From the NCBI RefSeq assembly GCF_021735935.1, contig NZ_WMDZ01000001.1, positions 868,001 to 932,000 of the forward strand: a stretch of 64,000 nucleotides of DNA, given 5' to 3'. Made by a program: the position numbers and the translations under genes. Positions 44,801-52,358 of this stretch are shown piece by piece. The stretch is from Sulfitobacter sp. M39 (GTDB lineage Bacteria > Pseudomonadota > Alphaproteobacteria > Rhodobacterales > Rhodobacteraceae). How positions within the stretch are numbered: position 1 is the stretch's first letter; each line of letters starts with the position of its first letter. Under the pieces are notes generated by a model, which was given only the letters and a program-made list of their open reading frames with translations, did not search any database and was not told the origin of the DNA.

Positions 44801-46390
44801 ATGAGTGATCGGAAACCGGAATTTACCCTGAAGGATCTGCAAGGCGTGGCCCACCCTTTTGACGGCACGGGCCCTGCGCTGGTCTGTTTCGTGAAAGAGG
44901 ATTGCGAGACCTGCAATATCGCGGGTCCGGTGCTGCAGGCGCTGTCGCAAGCCTATGGCGATGCGGTGCGGTTTCTGGTGCCGGGGCAGTCGGGCGAGAA
45001 AAACGCCGATTTCGCACAGCGTCACGGGCTGACCATGTCGGTGCTTGAGGATACGGGCTGCAAGACCTCGTTCGACTGGGATTTCGAGATTGTGCCCGCG
45101 CTCTACTGGATTGATGAAAGCGGCGCTGTCGTGACACATTTCGAAGGGTTTGTGCGCGATGACTGGCAGGCTTTGTCCGACCAGATGGCCCGTGCGACGG
45201 GCAAAGCTGCGGCGCAGATCGATTGGGACAGCCTGCCCGCCTGGCGTCCCGGATGCGGGTCGAAACACTTTGACCCCGAGGTGTATGACGCGCTGCGGGC
45301 AGAGGCCGAAGGCAGCCGTCTGCGCGCCCGCAAGGTCGAGGTCGCCAGCGGCGATGACATGGCGGAATTCATGTTCGATCAGGGGTTCTCGGACGGGTTG
45401 CCTTTGGTCCCGCCGACGCCCGAACGGGTGATCCGCATGTTGGAAGGGACGCATCGTGATCCGCAGGATGTCATCGCCACGGTGCCGCCGAATATGGGGC
45501 CCGCTACGGTCGAAAAGATCGCGATTAACGCGGTGATGGCGGGGTGTAAGCCTGAATATCTGCCCGTGGTGATCGCAGCCGTCGAAGCCGTCTGCACGGA
45601 TGACTTCAATATCCACGGGGTCACTGCGACGACCATGGGCGCGGCGACGGTCATGGTGGTGAACGGGCCGATCGTTGACAAGATCGGGATGAACGGCGGC
45701 TTGGGCGCTTTGGGTGCGGGGAACCGTGCCAATGCCACCATCGGGCGCGCGCTGCGGCTGATCATCCGCAATGTCGGCGGGGCGACCACGGGCGGGGTCG
45801 AACGGTCGGTCCTGGGCAATCCGATGAAATACACCATGTGCTTTGCGGAGAACGAGGCGGCCTCGCCATGGGAGCCGCTGCATGTGGAGCGCGGGTTCAA
45901 CGTGGAAGATTCGGTCGTGACTGTCTTTGCCATGACGGGCGGGCCGGTGCATCTGGTGGACCAGACCTCGCGCAGGCCGGACCAGATCGCGGGGTCGTTG
46001 GGGCAGGGGCTTGAAGGGGTGTTCCTGCCGAAGATGCACAACCTGCCGATTGATGCGCTGCTGGTGGTATGCCCCGAGCATATTCAGACGCTGACCGTCG
46101 ATGGCCCCTATTCCAAAGACCGGCTGCGCGACCGTATCCAAGAGGTCACCGCGCGCCCCTTGTCAGAGATGGTGCAGGATGACCATTCGGGTGCGGGTAT
46201 TCCCGTGGCGGACGCTGAACGCATGGGGCCAGAGATGCTGGCGCAAATGGCCCCTAAATTCGCGAGTAAGGAATACATCCATATCGTCGTGGCTGGTGGT
46301 GATGCGGGCAAATTCTCGTCCGCGTTCCACGGGTGGGCCACGGGGGAGGTGGGGTCGATTTCCGTTTCCAGAAAGATCGATCTAGGATAG
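44801..46390 (+). CDS. Thioredoxin-fold protein with large C-terminal UGSC-associated domain
   Basis: A 529-residue protein with two parts. Residues 1-145 look like a peroxiredoxin/thioredoxin fold: FTLKDLQGVAHPF, then FVKEDCETCNIAGPVLQAL with a CETC (CxxC) motif, and VLEDTGCKTSFDWDFEIVPALYWID. Residues about 150-529 are a separate domain starting near WRPGCGSKHFD and containing FDQGFSDGLPLVPPTPERV, VPPNMGPATVEKIAINAVMAG, GNRANATIGRALRLI and NVGGATTGG. I do not know a named function for it, though I believe this domain occurs next to UGSC proteins elsewhere. ATG 44801 follows GGGAGGGGG. It lies between tRNA-Sec and the UGSC selenoprotein gene, 24 bases before it, so a shared redox function is inferred. 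Confidence 0.78.
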   Translation: MSDRKPEFTLKDLQGVAHPFDGTGPALVCFVKEDCETCNIAGPVLQALSQAYGDAVRFLVPGQSGEKNADFAQRHGLTMSVLEDTGCKTSFDWDFEIVPALYWIDESGAVVTHFEGFVRDDWQALSDQMARATGKAAAQIDWDSLPAWRPGCGSKHFDPEVYDALRAEAEGSRLRARKVEVASGDDMAEFMFDQGFSDGLPLVPPTPERVIRMLEGTHRDPQDVIATVPPNMGPATVEKIAINAVMAGCKPEYLPVVIAAVEAVCTDDFNIHGVTATTMGAATVMVVNGPIVDKIGMNGGLGALGAGNRANATIGRALRLIIRNVGGATTGGVERSVLGNPMKYTMCFAENEAASPWEPLHVERGFNVEDSVVTVFAMTGGPVHLVDQTSRRPDQIAGSLGQGLEGVFLPKMHNLPIDALLVVCPEHIQTLTVDGPYSKDRLRDRIQEVTARPLSEMVQDDHSGAGIPVADAERMGPEMLAQMAPKFASKEYIHIVVAGGDAGKFSSAFHGWATGEVGSISVSRKIDLG

Positions 46391-46414
46391 CTTTCACAGC
46401 AGAGGAGGACGTGA

Positions 46415-46936
46415 ATGACAATAATTCTTGACCCGACGGACGAACGTGTCCCCGTCGCGCGTCAGATCAGCGAACGGTCCGGTTCGGTGCAGGGGGTTGT
46501 CGGGCTGCTGAACATCAGCAAGCCGCGCGGCAATATCCTGCTGGATGAACTGGACAGGTTGCTGACCGAAAACGCACCCGGCGTTGAGATCCGGCATTAT
46601 ACCAAGCCGACTTTCGCCAAACCGTGCCCCGACACGCTGCGCCACCAGATCCGCGATGAATGCGACTTTCTGGTCGAAGGGCTGGCGGACTGAGGATCAT
46701 GTACCACGTGCAGTATGCACGATACAGTCTGGTTTGAAATCCAGGGGATCCCGTCTGTTTCCATCGCTTCAAGCGTGTTTGGCCAAGCCGCTGAAACGCA
46801 GCGCAAGGCGTTAGGCATGGAGGGCGCGCGCTATGTGCTGGTGCCGCATCCTATTCAGGATGCCACGGACGACGAAATGCGGGCAAAAGCCCGCGAGGCG
46901 TTCGACCAGATCATCGGGGCGTTGCGCGACGCGTAA
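46415..46936 (+). CDS. UGSC-family selenoprotein (in-frame TGA = Sec93)
   Basis: Read through the TGA at 46691-46693, one frame runs from ATG 46415 (AGAGGAGG six bases upstream) to TAA 46936, giving 173 residues. Codon 93 is TGA in the context GLAD-U-GSCTTCSMHDT, i.e. the U-G-S-C motif of UGSC selenoproteins, followed by IPSVSIASSVFGQAAETQ and VPHPI, conserved downstream blocks as I recall the family. A SECIS-like hairpin starts seven bases after the TGA. selA, selB and tRNA-Sec lie just upstream. Without Sec it would be called as two unrelated fragments (46415-46693 and 46715-46936). A redox role (Sec-Cys pair with C96, possibly C99) is inferred; substrate unknown. The preceding thioredoxin-fold protein is a likely partner. 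Confidence 0.93.
46700..46726 (+). promoter_or_regulatory. Bacterial SECIS element
   Basis: Outer stem TGTA/TACA (46700-46703, 46723-46726), inner stem CGTGC/GCACG (46707-46711, 46717-46721), apical loop AGTAT with G at 46713. The apical G is 20 bases after the TGA, within the roughly 16-37 spacing expected of bacterial SECIS elements, and a G in the first two loop positions is the consensus. It lies within the coding sequence, as in all bacterial SECIS. Confidence 0.87.
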
Positions 46937-46953
46937 GCGACGTGAAAAGATAT

Positions 46954-46986
46954 AAGGCGGCGCGGGGAGGCTCGGGCCGCCTTTTT
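46954..46986 (+). terminator. Terminator of the selenoprotein operon
   Basis: AAGGCGGC (46954-46961) pairs with GCCGCCTT (46976-46983), followed by TTTTT. It lies 18 bases after the selenoprotein stop codon and could also end the converging nagA transcript. Confidence 0.88.
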
Positions 46987-47009
46987 CGTGGGCGGATGTT
47001 GGGTGAGGG

Positions 47010-48140
47010 TTACAGATCGGTCAGCCAGTGCAGCTCTGACAGGTCGTCGTTGATCCAGATCATCGCATCAACACGGTCCGCTTCGGGGGTGTGCGCCAGC
47101 AATTGCGCAGGAATCACCGTGGCACGGGCCAGCGCCCGCTCTAACGGTTCGTCCACGGTGTTGTGCATATAGCGCACGGCTTGCAGCAGGGTCAGGTCGG
47201 CCCCGGCCAGCGTTCCATCGGCCAGCGTCAACCGTCCGTCGCTGCGCAGGATCTCGCGGTCGTTCAGGGTGAAGCTGGTGATATCAGAGCCGCCAGTCGC
47301 CATGGCGTCGGTCACCAGAAACACCTCTGCCGCGCCGCGGTTGGCGGCAAGGGCGGCGCGGATCATGGCCGGATGCACATGCACCCCATCGGCAATCAGC
47401 CCCGACGCCACGCGCGGATGATCAAGCGCCGCTCCCACCAGCCCCGGACTGCGCGCGTTGGCCTGGCTCATGGCGTTGAACAGATGCGTTGCCATGCGGG
47501 CACCGGCGTCAAAGGCGCGCATGGCGGTGTCATAGTCGCAATCGCTATGGCCCAGCGACACCAGCACGCCCGCTTGCGTCAGCGCCGCGATCTGATCGGG
47601 GGTGGCGTTTTCGGGGGCGAGCGTCATCATCAGGTTCGGGATCCGGGCCACGGCATCGGTCAGCATCGCCATATCATCGTCAGACAGGGGGCGGATCAGG
47701 CTGCCCTCATGGGCACCTTTGCGGGCAACGCTCAGATGCGGCCCTTCAAGGTGGAGCCCCGCAATACCCGCCATGCCGAGGTGCAACGCCTCTGCCACGG
47801 CGGCGATGGCGGCGCGACTATGGGCGGGTGTGTCGGTGATCAACGTGGGAAGAAATGCGCGGGTGCCAAGCCGTCGGTGCGCGGCGGCCATCGTGCGCAG
47901 CGTGTCCAGATCGGGCGCGCTATTCAGCATCACGCCGCCCCCGCCGTTCACTTGCAGATCCACAAACCCGGGCGAGAGGATGCCCCCGTTGAGGCTCCGG
48001 GTTTTGGCTCCCGTCGGCAGCGCGGTCAGGGGCGTGATGCGCGGGATGCCGTCGGGGTGCACCACAAGCGCGTGACCGGTCAGCAGATCGTGCCCGTCGA
48101 AGATGCGCGCGCCGGTATAGGCGGTGAGGGGGGCGGTCAT
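47010..48140 (-). CDS. nagA: N-acetylglucosamine-6-phosphate deacetylase
   Basis: A 376-residue amidohydrolase turning GlcNAc-6-P into GlcN-6-P + acetate. Metal and substrate motifs: FVDLQVNGGGGVMLN, AGLHLEGPHLS, THLFNAMSQ and FLVTDAMATGG. ATG 48140 overlaps the kinase stop (ATGA), so the two are coupled; the longer frame to 48269 lies inside the kinase gene and is rejected. It is downstream of a GlcNAc kinase, making a two-step cytosolic GlcNAc use pathway; nagB is not here. Confidence 0.93.
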   Translation of the reverse strand: MTAPLTAYTGARIFDGHDLLTGHALVVHPDGIPRITPLTALPTGAKTRSLNGGILSPGFVDLQVNGGGGVMLNSAPDLDTLRTMAAAHRRLGTRAFLPTLITDTPAHSRAAIAAVAEALHLGMAGIAGLHLEGPHLSVARKGAHEGSLIRPLSDDDMAMLTDAVARIPNLMMTLAPENATPDQIAALTQAGVLVSLGHSDCDYDTAMRAFDAGARMATHLFNAMSQANARSPGLVGAALDHPRVASGLIADGVHVHPAMIRAALAANRGAAEVFLVTDAMATGGSDITSFTLNDREILRSDGRLTLADGTLAGADLTLLQAVRYMHNTVDEPLERALARATVIPAQLLAHTPEADRVDAMIWINDDLSELHWLTDL

Positions 48141-49012
48141 GCCCGCGCGGCGCGCAGGGCCAGTGCGACGGCCCCATCCAGCGCGCGGCCTTTGGTTTCG
48201 ACCAGATGGGCGGTCTGCGTGGCGGGCAGATAAGCGGCGTAATGGGGGCCGACGCCGCCGGTCAGGCACAGTGGGCCGCCGGGTTGGTGGTCGAGCGCGA
48301 TCAGGGCGCGGGTCAGGTAATCGGCCCCGCTGGCCATTATCGCCCGTCCGATGCTGTCGCCCGCCGCGGCGGCCTGCACTACATCGGGGGCGAGGGTGGC
48401 GAAATCGCCGGGCCGCGCCTTGAGGCTGAACTGCACGATGCCCGCGCCACCGCCGAATTTATCCAGCATTTGCTGAGACAGGGGGCTGGCGGGGGTGATC
48501 CCGTCGACGACGAGCAAGGTCTGCTCCAGCACGCCATGCCCCAGCCACGCGCCCGACGCCTGATCCGACACCTGATAACACCAGCCGCCGATACAGGTCT
48601 GCACGCCGGCCTTTTGGCGGCCCACGATGGTGCCGGTGCCAAGGGCGATCAGGTGGCAGTCCTGCTCTCCGACGGCACCGACGATGGTGGTGGTGGTGTC
48701 TTCGGTCAGGACAGATTTGGCAAAGGGTAGACCCGCCTGCACGCGCGGGCCCATTTCCGGCCCCGTGTATCCCGCAAGCCCCAGATGAGCCACGGCACGG
48801 GGCATGTCGGCGACATCCAGACCGGCGCTCTCTATCGCGTTGCGCGTCGCGGTGAGCACGCTGTCGATCGCGGTGGCGCAATCGGTGCTGACATTTGCCC
48901 GCCCGCCTTTGCCTTCGGCAAGGATACGGCCATCGGGGGTGGCAACAGCGGCGCGGCAACCAGTGCCGCCTCCGTCAACGCCGATCAGGAAAGGAGGGTC
49001 TATTTGTGTCAT
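48137..49012 (-). CDS. N-acetylglucosamine kinase-like, BadF/BadG/BcrA/BcrD ATPase family
   Basis: A 291-residue actin-fold sugar kinase. The phosphate-1 motif is LIGVDGGGTGCRAAVA, and later GTGTIVG and CLTGGVGPHYA are the phosphate-2/adenosine motifs. This family includes N-acetylglucosamine kinases, and the coupled nagA gene supports GlcNAc as substrate. It is transcribed divergently from edd with a 172-base gap that holds a palindromic operator candidate. Confidence 0.87.
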   Translation of the reverse strand: MTQIDPPFLIGVDGGGTGCRAAVATPDGRILAEGKGGRANVSTDCATAIDSVLTATRNAIESAGLDVADMPRAVAHLGLAGYTGPEMGPRVQAGLPFAKSVLTEDTTTTIVGAVGEQDCHLIALGTGTIVGRQKAGVQTCIGGWCYQVSDQASGAWLGHGVLEQTLLVVDGITPASPLSQQMLDKFGGGAGIVQFSLKARPGDFATLAPDVVQAAAAGDSIGRAIMASGADYLTRALIALDHQPGGPLCLTGGVGPHYAAYLPATQTAHLVETKGRALDGAVALALRAARA

Positions 49013-49114
49013 CCGAATTGTTTAGGGCACCTGTTTTGGCGGGGAAAGACAATTTTCGCCATTCGTTTTACCCATCGTTGCAACGGGTTTGCAAATGGCA
49101 CGTGCGCGTGATAA

Positions 49115-49126
49115 GTTAGCGCTAAC
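49115..49126. promoter_or_regulatory. Palindrome GTTAGCGCTAAC between nag and edd-eda operons
   Basis: A perfect 12-base palindrome with central CG, the style of LacI-family operators in alphaproteobacteria. It is 59 bases before the edd start and 102 bases before the kinase start. No LacI gene lies in the window, so the regulator is unknown. Confidence 0.6.
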
Positions 49127-49184
49127 ATATTCACGTCTTTGTAGGAAGGCCCTTAGGCCCGCCCACGTCACGAAGGAAAGCATG

Positions 49185-50984
49185 ATGTTGAACGATACCG
49201 TAGCCCGTGTCACCGACCGGATCATCGAACGCAGCGCGCCAAGCCGGGGTGCCTATCTGGCGCGGATGCGCCGCGCCGCCGAGGAAGGGCCAGCGCGGGC
49301 GCATCTTTCGTGCAGCGGTCAGGCGCATGCCTATGCCGGTGCGGGGCAGGACCAAGCCGCGCTCGCGACGCAATCGACGGGCAATATCGGGATTATCACG
49401 ACTTATAATGACATGCTGTCGGCGCACCAGCCGTTTGAACGCTTTCCGACCCTGATCCGCGACACCGCGCGCGCGGCGGGCGGGACGGCACAGGTCGCAG
49501 GCGGCGTGCCTGCGATGTGTGACGGCGTGACCCAAGGCACCCCGGGGATGGAGCTGAGCCTGTTTTCGCGTGACATCATCGCCATGGCGGCGGGCGTCGG
49601 GCTAAGCCACAACACTTTCGATTCCGCGATTTATCTGGGGGTCTGTGACAAGATCGTGCCGGGTCTGGTGATCGCGGCGCAGGCTTTCGGGCATCTGCCG
49701 GCGGTGTTCCTGCCTGCGGGGCCGATGACTTCGGGTATCTCCAACGACGAGAAAGCGATTGTGCGCCAGAAATTCGCCGCAGGCGAGGCCACGCGCGAAG
49801 AGCTGATGGCGTCAGAGATGGCGGCCTACCACGGGCCGGGCACCTGCACCTTCTATGGCACCGCCAACACCAACCAGATGTTGATGGAGTTCATGGGCCT
49901 GCACCTGCCCGGCGCGTCTTTTGTGAACCCTAATACTCCCTTGCGCGATGCGCTGACCGTTGCGGGTACGCAGCGGGCGCTGGCGATCAGCCATCTGGGC
50001 AATGAATACACACCCGTTTGCGATGTGCTGGACGAAAAAGCCTATGTGAACGGCATCGTCGGTCTGCATGCGACGGGCGGGTCGACCAACCTGCTGATCC
50101 ACCTTGTCGCGATGGCGCGGGCCGGTGGGATCGTGCTGGACTGGCAGGATTTCTCGGACCTTGCCGATGTCACGCCGCTGCTGGCGCGGGTCTATCCGAA
50201 CGGCTTGGCCGATGTGAACCACTTCCACGCGGCGGGGGGCTTGGGCTTTATGATCGGTCAGCTCATGGCGGGCGGCTTGCTGCATGACGAGGTCAAGACC
50301 ATCGCGGGCGACGGGCTGTCGCGCTATACTCAAGACCCCAAGCTCAACGATGGCGCCGTCGAATGGGTCGCAGGTCCGACCGAGACGCTGAACGAAAAGA
50401 TTGTGCGCCCCATTGGCGACCCTTTCCAGCCCACGGGCGGGTTGAAACGTCTGGCGGGGAACCTTGGCAATGCGGTCACCAAAGTCTCTGCCGTGAAGCC
50501 GGAGCATCACATCGTCGAAGCCCCGATCCGCGTGTTCCATGACCAGGAAAGCGTGAAAGACGCTTATCGCAATGGCGAGTTCAACGAGGATGTCATCGTC
50601 GTCGTGCGTTTTCAGGGGCCCAAGGCCAACGGCATGCCCGAATTGCACAGCCTGACGCCGGTGCTGGCGAACCTGCAGGCGCGCGGGCTGAAGGTGGCGC
50701 TGGTCACCGACGGGCGCATGTCCGGTGCCTCGGGCAAGGTATTGAGCGCGATCCACGTGTGTCCCGAAGCGGTGGACGGCGGGCCGATTGCACGTTTGCA
50801 AGACGGTGATATCGTGCGCGTCGACGCCCGCGACGGGCAGCTGACGGTCCTGACCCCCGGCGCGATGGAGCGCCCGGTCGCCACGGCTGATCTGTCGGGC
50901 AATGAATACGGGCAGGGGCGCGAGCTGTTTGCCACTTTCCGCAACACGGTTGGCGCGGCTGATACCGGCGCCAGCAGCATTTGA
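49185..50984 (+). CDS. edd: 6-phosphogluconate dehydratase
   Basis: A 599-residue iron-sulfur IlvD/Edd-family dehydratase, first enzyme specific to the Entner-Doudoroff pathway. Blocks include GIITTYNDMLSAHQPF, GVPAMCDGVTQGTPGMELSLFSRD, HLGNEYTPVCDVLDEKAYVNG and LVTDGRMSGASGKV; the cysteines C in AMCDG and ACT-like GTCTFYGTANTNQ fit cluster binding. ATG 49185 is seven bases after AAGGA; ATG 49182 is the alternative. It is 21 bases upstream of eda. Confidence 0.94.
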   Translation: MLNDTVARVTDRIIERSAPSRGAYLARMRRAAEEGPARAHLSCSGQAHAYAGAGQDQAALATQSTGNIGIITTYNDMLSAHQPFERFPTLIRDTARAAGGTAQVAGGVPAMCDGVTQGTPGMELSLFSRDIIAMAAGVGLSHNTFDSAIYLGVCDKIVPGLVIAAQAFGHLPAVFLPAGPMTSGISNDEKAIVRQKFAAGEATREELMASEMAAYHGPGTCTFYGTANTNQMLMEFMGLHLPGASFVNPNTPLRDALTVAGTQRALAISHLGNEYTPVCDVLDEKAYVNGIVGLHATGGSTNLLIHLVAMARAGGIVLDWQDFSDLADVTPLLARVYPNGLADVNHFHAAGGLGFMIGQLMAGGLLHDEVKTIAGDGLSRYTQDPKLNDGAVEWVAGPTETLNEKIVRPIGDPFQPTGGLKRLAGNLGNAVTKVSAVKPEHHIVEAPIRVFHDQESVKDAYRNGEFNEDVIVVVRFQGPKANGMPELHSLTPVLANLQARGLKVALVTDGRMSGASGKVLSAIHVCPEAVDGGPIARLQDGDIVRVDARDGQLTVLTPGAMERPVATADLSGNEYGQGRELFATFRNTVGAADTGASSI

Positions 50985-51005
50985 ACCTGACCAGAGGATG
51001 ATCCG

Positions 51006-51653
51006 ATGACCCCGCAAGACGCCAGCGCCGCTGCCTATGCCATCTGTAAACGTGCCCCCATCGTGCCGGTCCTGGTGGTGCATGACGCGCTGCACGCCCG
51101 CCCGCTGGCCGAAGCTTTGGTCGCAGGCGGATTGCCCGCGCTAGAGGTGACGCTGCGCACCGATGCCGCGCTTGAGGTTATCGCCGAGATGGCAAAGGTC
51201 GAAGGCGGCGTTGTCGGGGCGGGCACGTTGCTGACCCCCGATGATGTCAAACGTGCGGTGGATGCGGGCGCGACCTTTGGTGTGTCGCCCGGTGCCACGG
51301 ATAAACTACTGCAAGCGGCCGAAGATCTGGGCCTGCCGATGTTGCCCGGTGCCGCCACCGCGTCAGAGGCGATGCGTCTTTATGAACGTGGCTATGATAT
51401 GCTCAAGTTCTTCCCCGCCGAAGCTGCGGGTGGGGCACCCTTCCTGAAATCGCTGTCCTCGCCGCTGCCTCAGGTGCGGTTCTGCCCCACGGGCGGCGTG
51501 AGCCCTGCCAATGCGGAAAGCTACCTGTCGCTGCCTAATGTGGTTTGCGCGGGCGGCAGCTGGGTCGCGCCGGACAATCTGATGCGCAAAGGCGATTGGG
51601 CGGCGATCACCGAACTGGCCCGCGCCGCCAGTACCCTAGGCAGCCGCGGTTAA
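51006..51653 (+). CDS. eda: 2-keto-3-deoxy-6-phosphogluconate aldolase
   Basis: A 215-residue class I aldolase splitting KDPG into pyruvate and glyceraldehyde-3-phosphate. The catalytic Glu is in ALEVTLRTDAALE, the Schiff-base Lys in YDMLKFFPAEAAGG, and FCPTGGVSPANAESYLSLPNVVCAGGSW is the phosphate site. It forms an operon with edd and ends with a four-base overlap with the regulator gene on the other strand. Confidence 0.94.
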   Translation: MTPQDASAAAYAICKRAPIVPVLVVHDALHARPLAEALVAGGLPALEVTLRTDAALEVIAEMAKVEGGVVGAGTLLTPDDVKRAVDAGATFGVSPGATDKLLQAAEDLGLPMLPGAATASEAMRLYERGYDMLKFFPAEAAGGAPFLKSLSSPLPQVRFCPTGGVSPANAESYLSLPNVVCAGGSWVAPDNLMRKGDWAAITELARAASTLGSRG

Positions 51654-52174
51654 AGCGACGCCGCCGCGCGACTGGCCTGATCATACTGACCCGAGATCGC
51701 GCGTAGCTGCGCCGCGATCTCGCGCAGGTCGTCGCCCTTGATATCGGTGCGCCCCATGCTGTCGATCAGGCAGGTGTTGCGCACCGCGCGGTAGGTCTCT
51801 ATTAGCTCGGCCCCGCTGGCGGAGGTGCGATAGAACACCTCTTTGCCGCGTTTTTCAGCCTCTAGTAGGCCGGATTTCAGCAGTTTGCGCAGCGCGTAGT
51901 TCACCGTATGCGTATCTTCGATATTCAGCAGAAAGCAGATGTCCGTCAGCCGTTTTTCACGGTCGCGGTGGTTGGTGTTGTGCAGCACCAGAATTTCCAG
52001 CGGGGTCAGGTCGGCATTGCCCGCCGCCGCCATGCAGCGCGACATCCAGCGCGAGAAGGCGTTGTAGGCGATGATCATCCCGTATTCGAGCTCGGACGCC
52101 TCCCATCCTTCGCCCTCGGCAAGATGACGGGACGAGACGATACGGCGGGACGGGTGCGATTTTGGGTCTGACAT
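51650..52174 (-). CDS. Winged-helix (MarR-like) DNA-binding protein
   Basis: A 174-residue regulator. The central block LTPLEILVLHNTNHRDREKRLTDICFLLNIEDTHTVNYALRKLLKSGLL is a winged helix; AEKRGKEVFYRTSASG is the wing. Such proteins are widespread in Rhodobacteraceae, but their target is unknown to me. ATG 52174 gives MSDPKSHPSRRIVS, with GAGG upstream; the open frame to 52342 is not used. It is divergent from the LpxR-like gene, 184 bases apart. Confidence 0.85.
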   Translation of the reverse strand: MSDPKSHPSRRIVSSRHLAEGEGWEASELEYGMIIAYNAFSRWMSRCMAAAGNADLTPLEILVLHNTNHRDREKRLTDICFLLNIEDTHTVNYALRKLLKSGLLEAEKRGKEVFYRTSASGAELIETYRAVRNTCLIDSMGRTDIKGDDLREIAAQLRAISGQYDQASRAAASL

Positions 52175-52358
52175 CAGTGCCTCAAGGCTGGTTTTCACTG
52201 TCGTTATGTTAGCGAATTGTCGGTATCGCGCAATCGGTCTGTGCGCCAAGGACACGCCCGTCCGAGAAAAATGTGCCAAGGATGGCGCGACGCGGCAGGG
52301 CGCGGTAGCAAAGGGGCAACGGGTGCCGACCCTGACTGCCATTGCGATAGGAGTGACG

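Noticed and set aside
44513..46141. 542-codon minus-strand open frame
   Set aside because: It crosses tRNA-Sec and lies opposite a good plus-strand gene; composition is shadow-like.
46691..46693. Pseudogene by nonsense mutation in the gene after the thioredoxin-fold protein
   Set aside because: The stop lies exactly at the Sec position of a U-G-S-C motif, a SECIS-like hairpin follows, and Sec machinery is adjacent; decay would not predict this.
46715..46936. Independent small gene starting at ATG 46715
   Set aside because: It has no proper ribosome site, is in the same frame as 46415, and is explained by Sec read-through with the UGSC motif upstream of this ATG.
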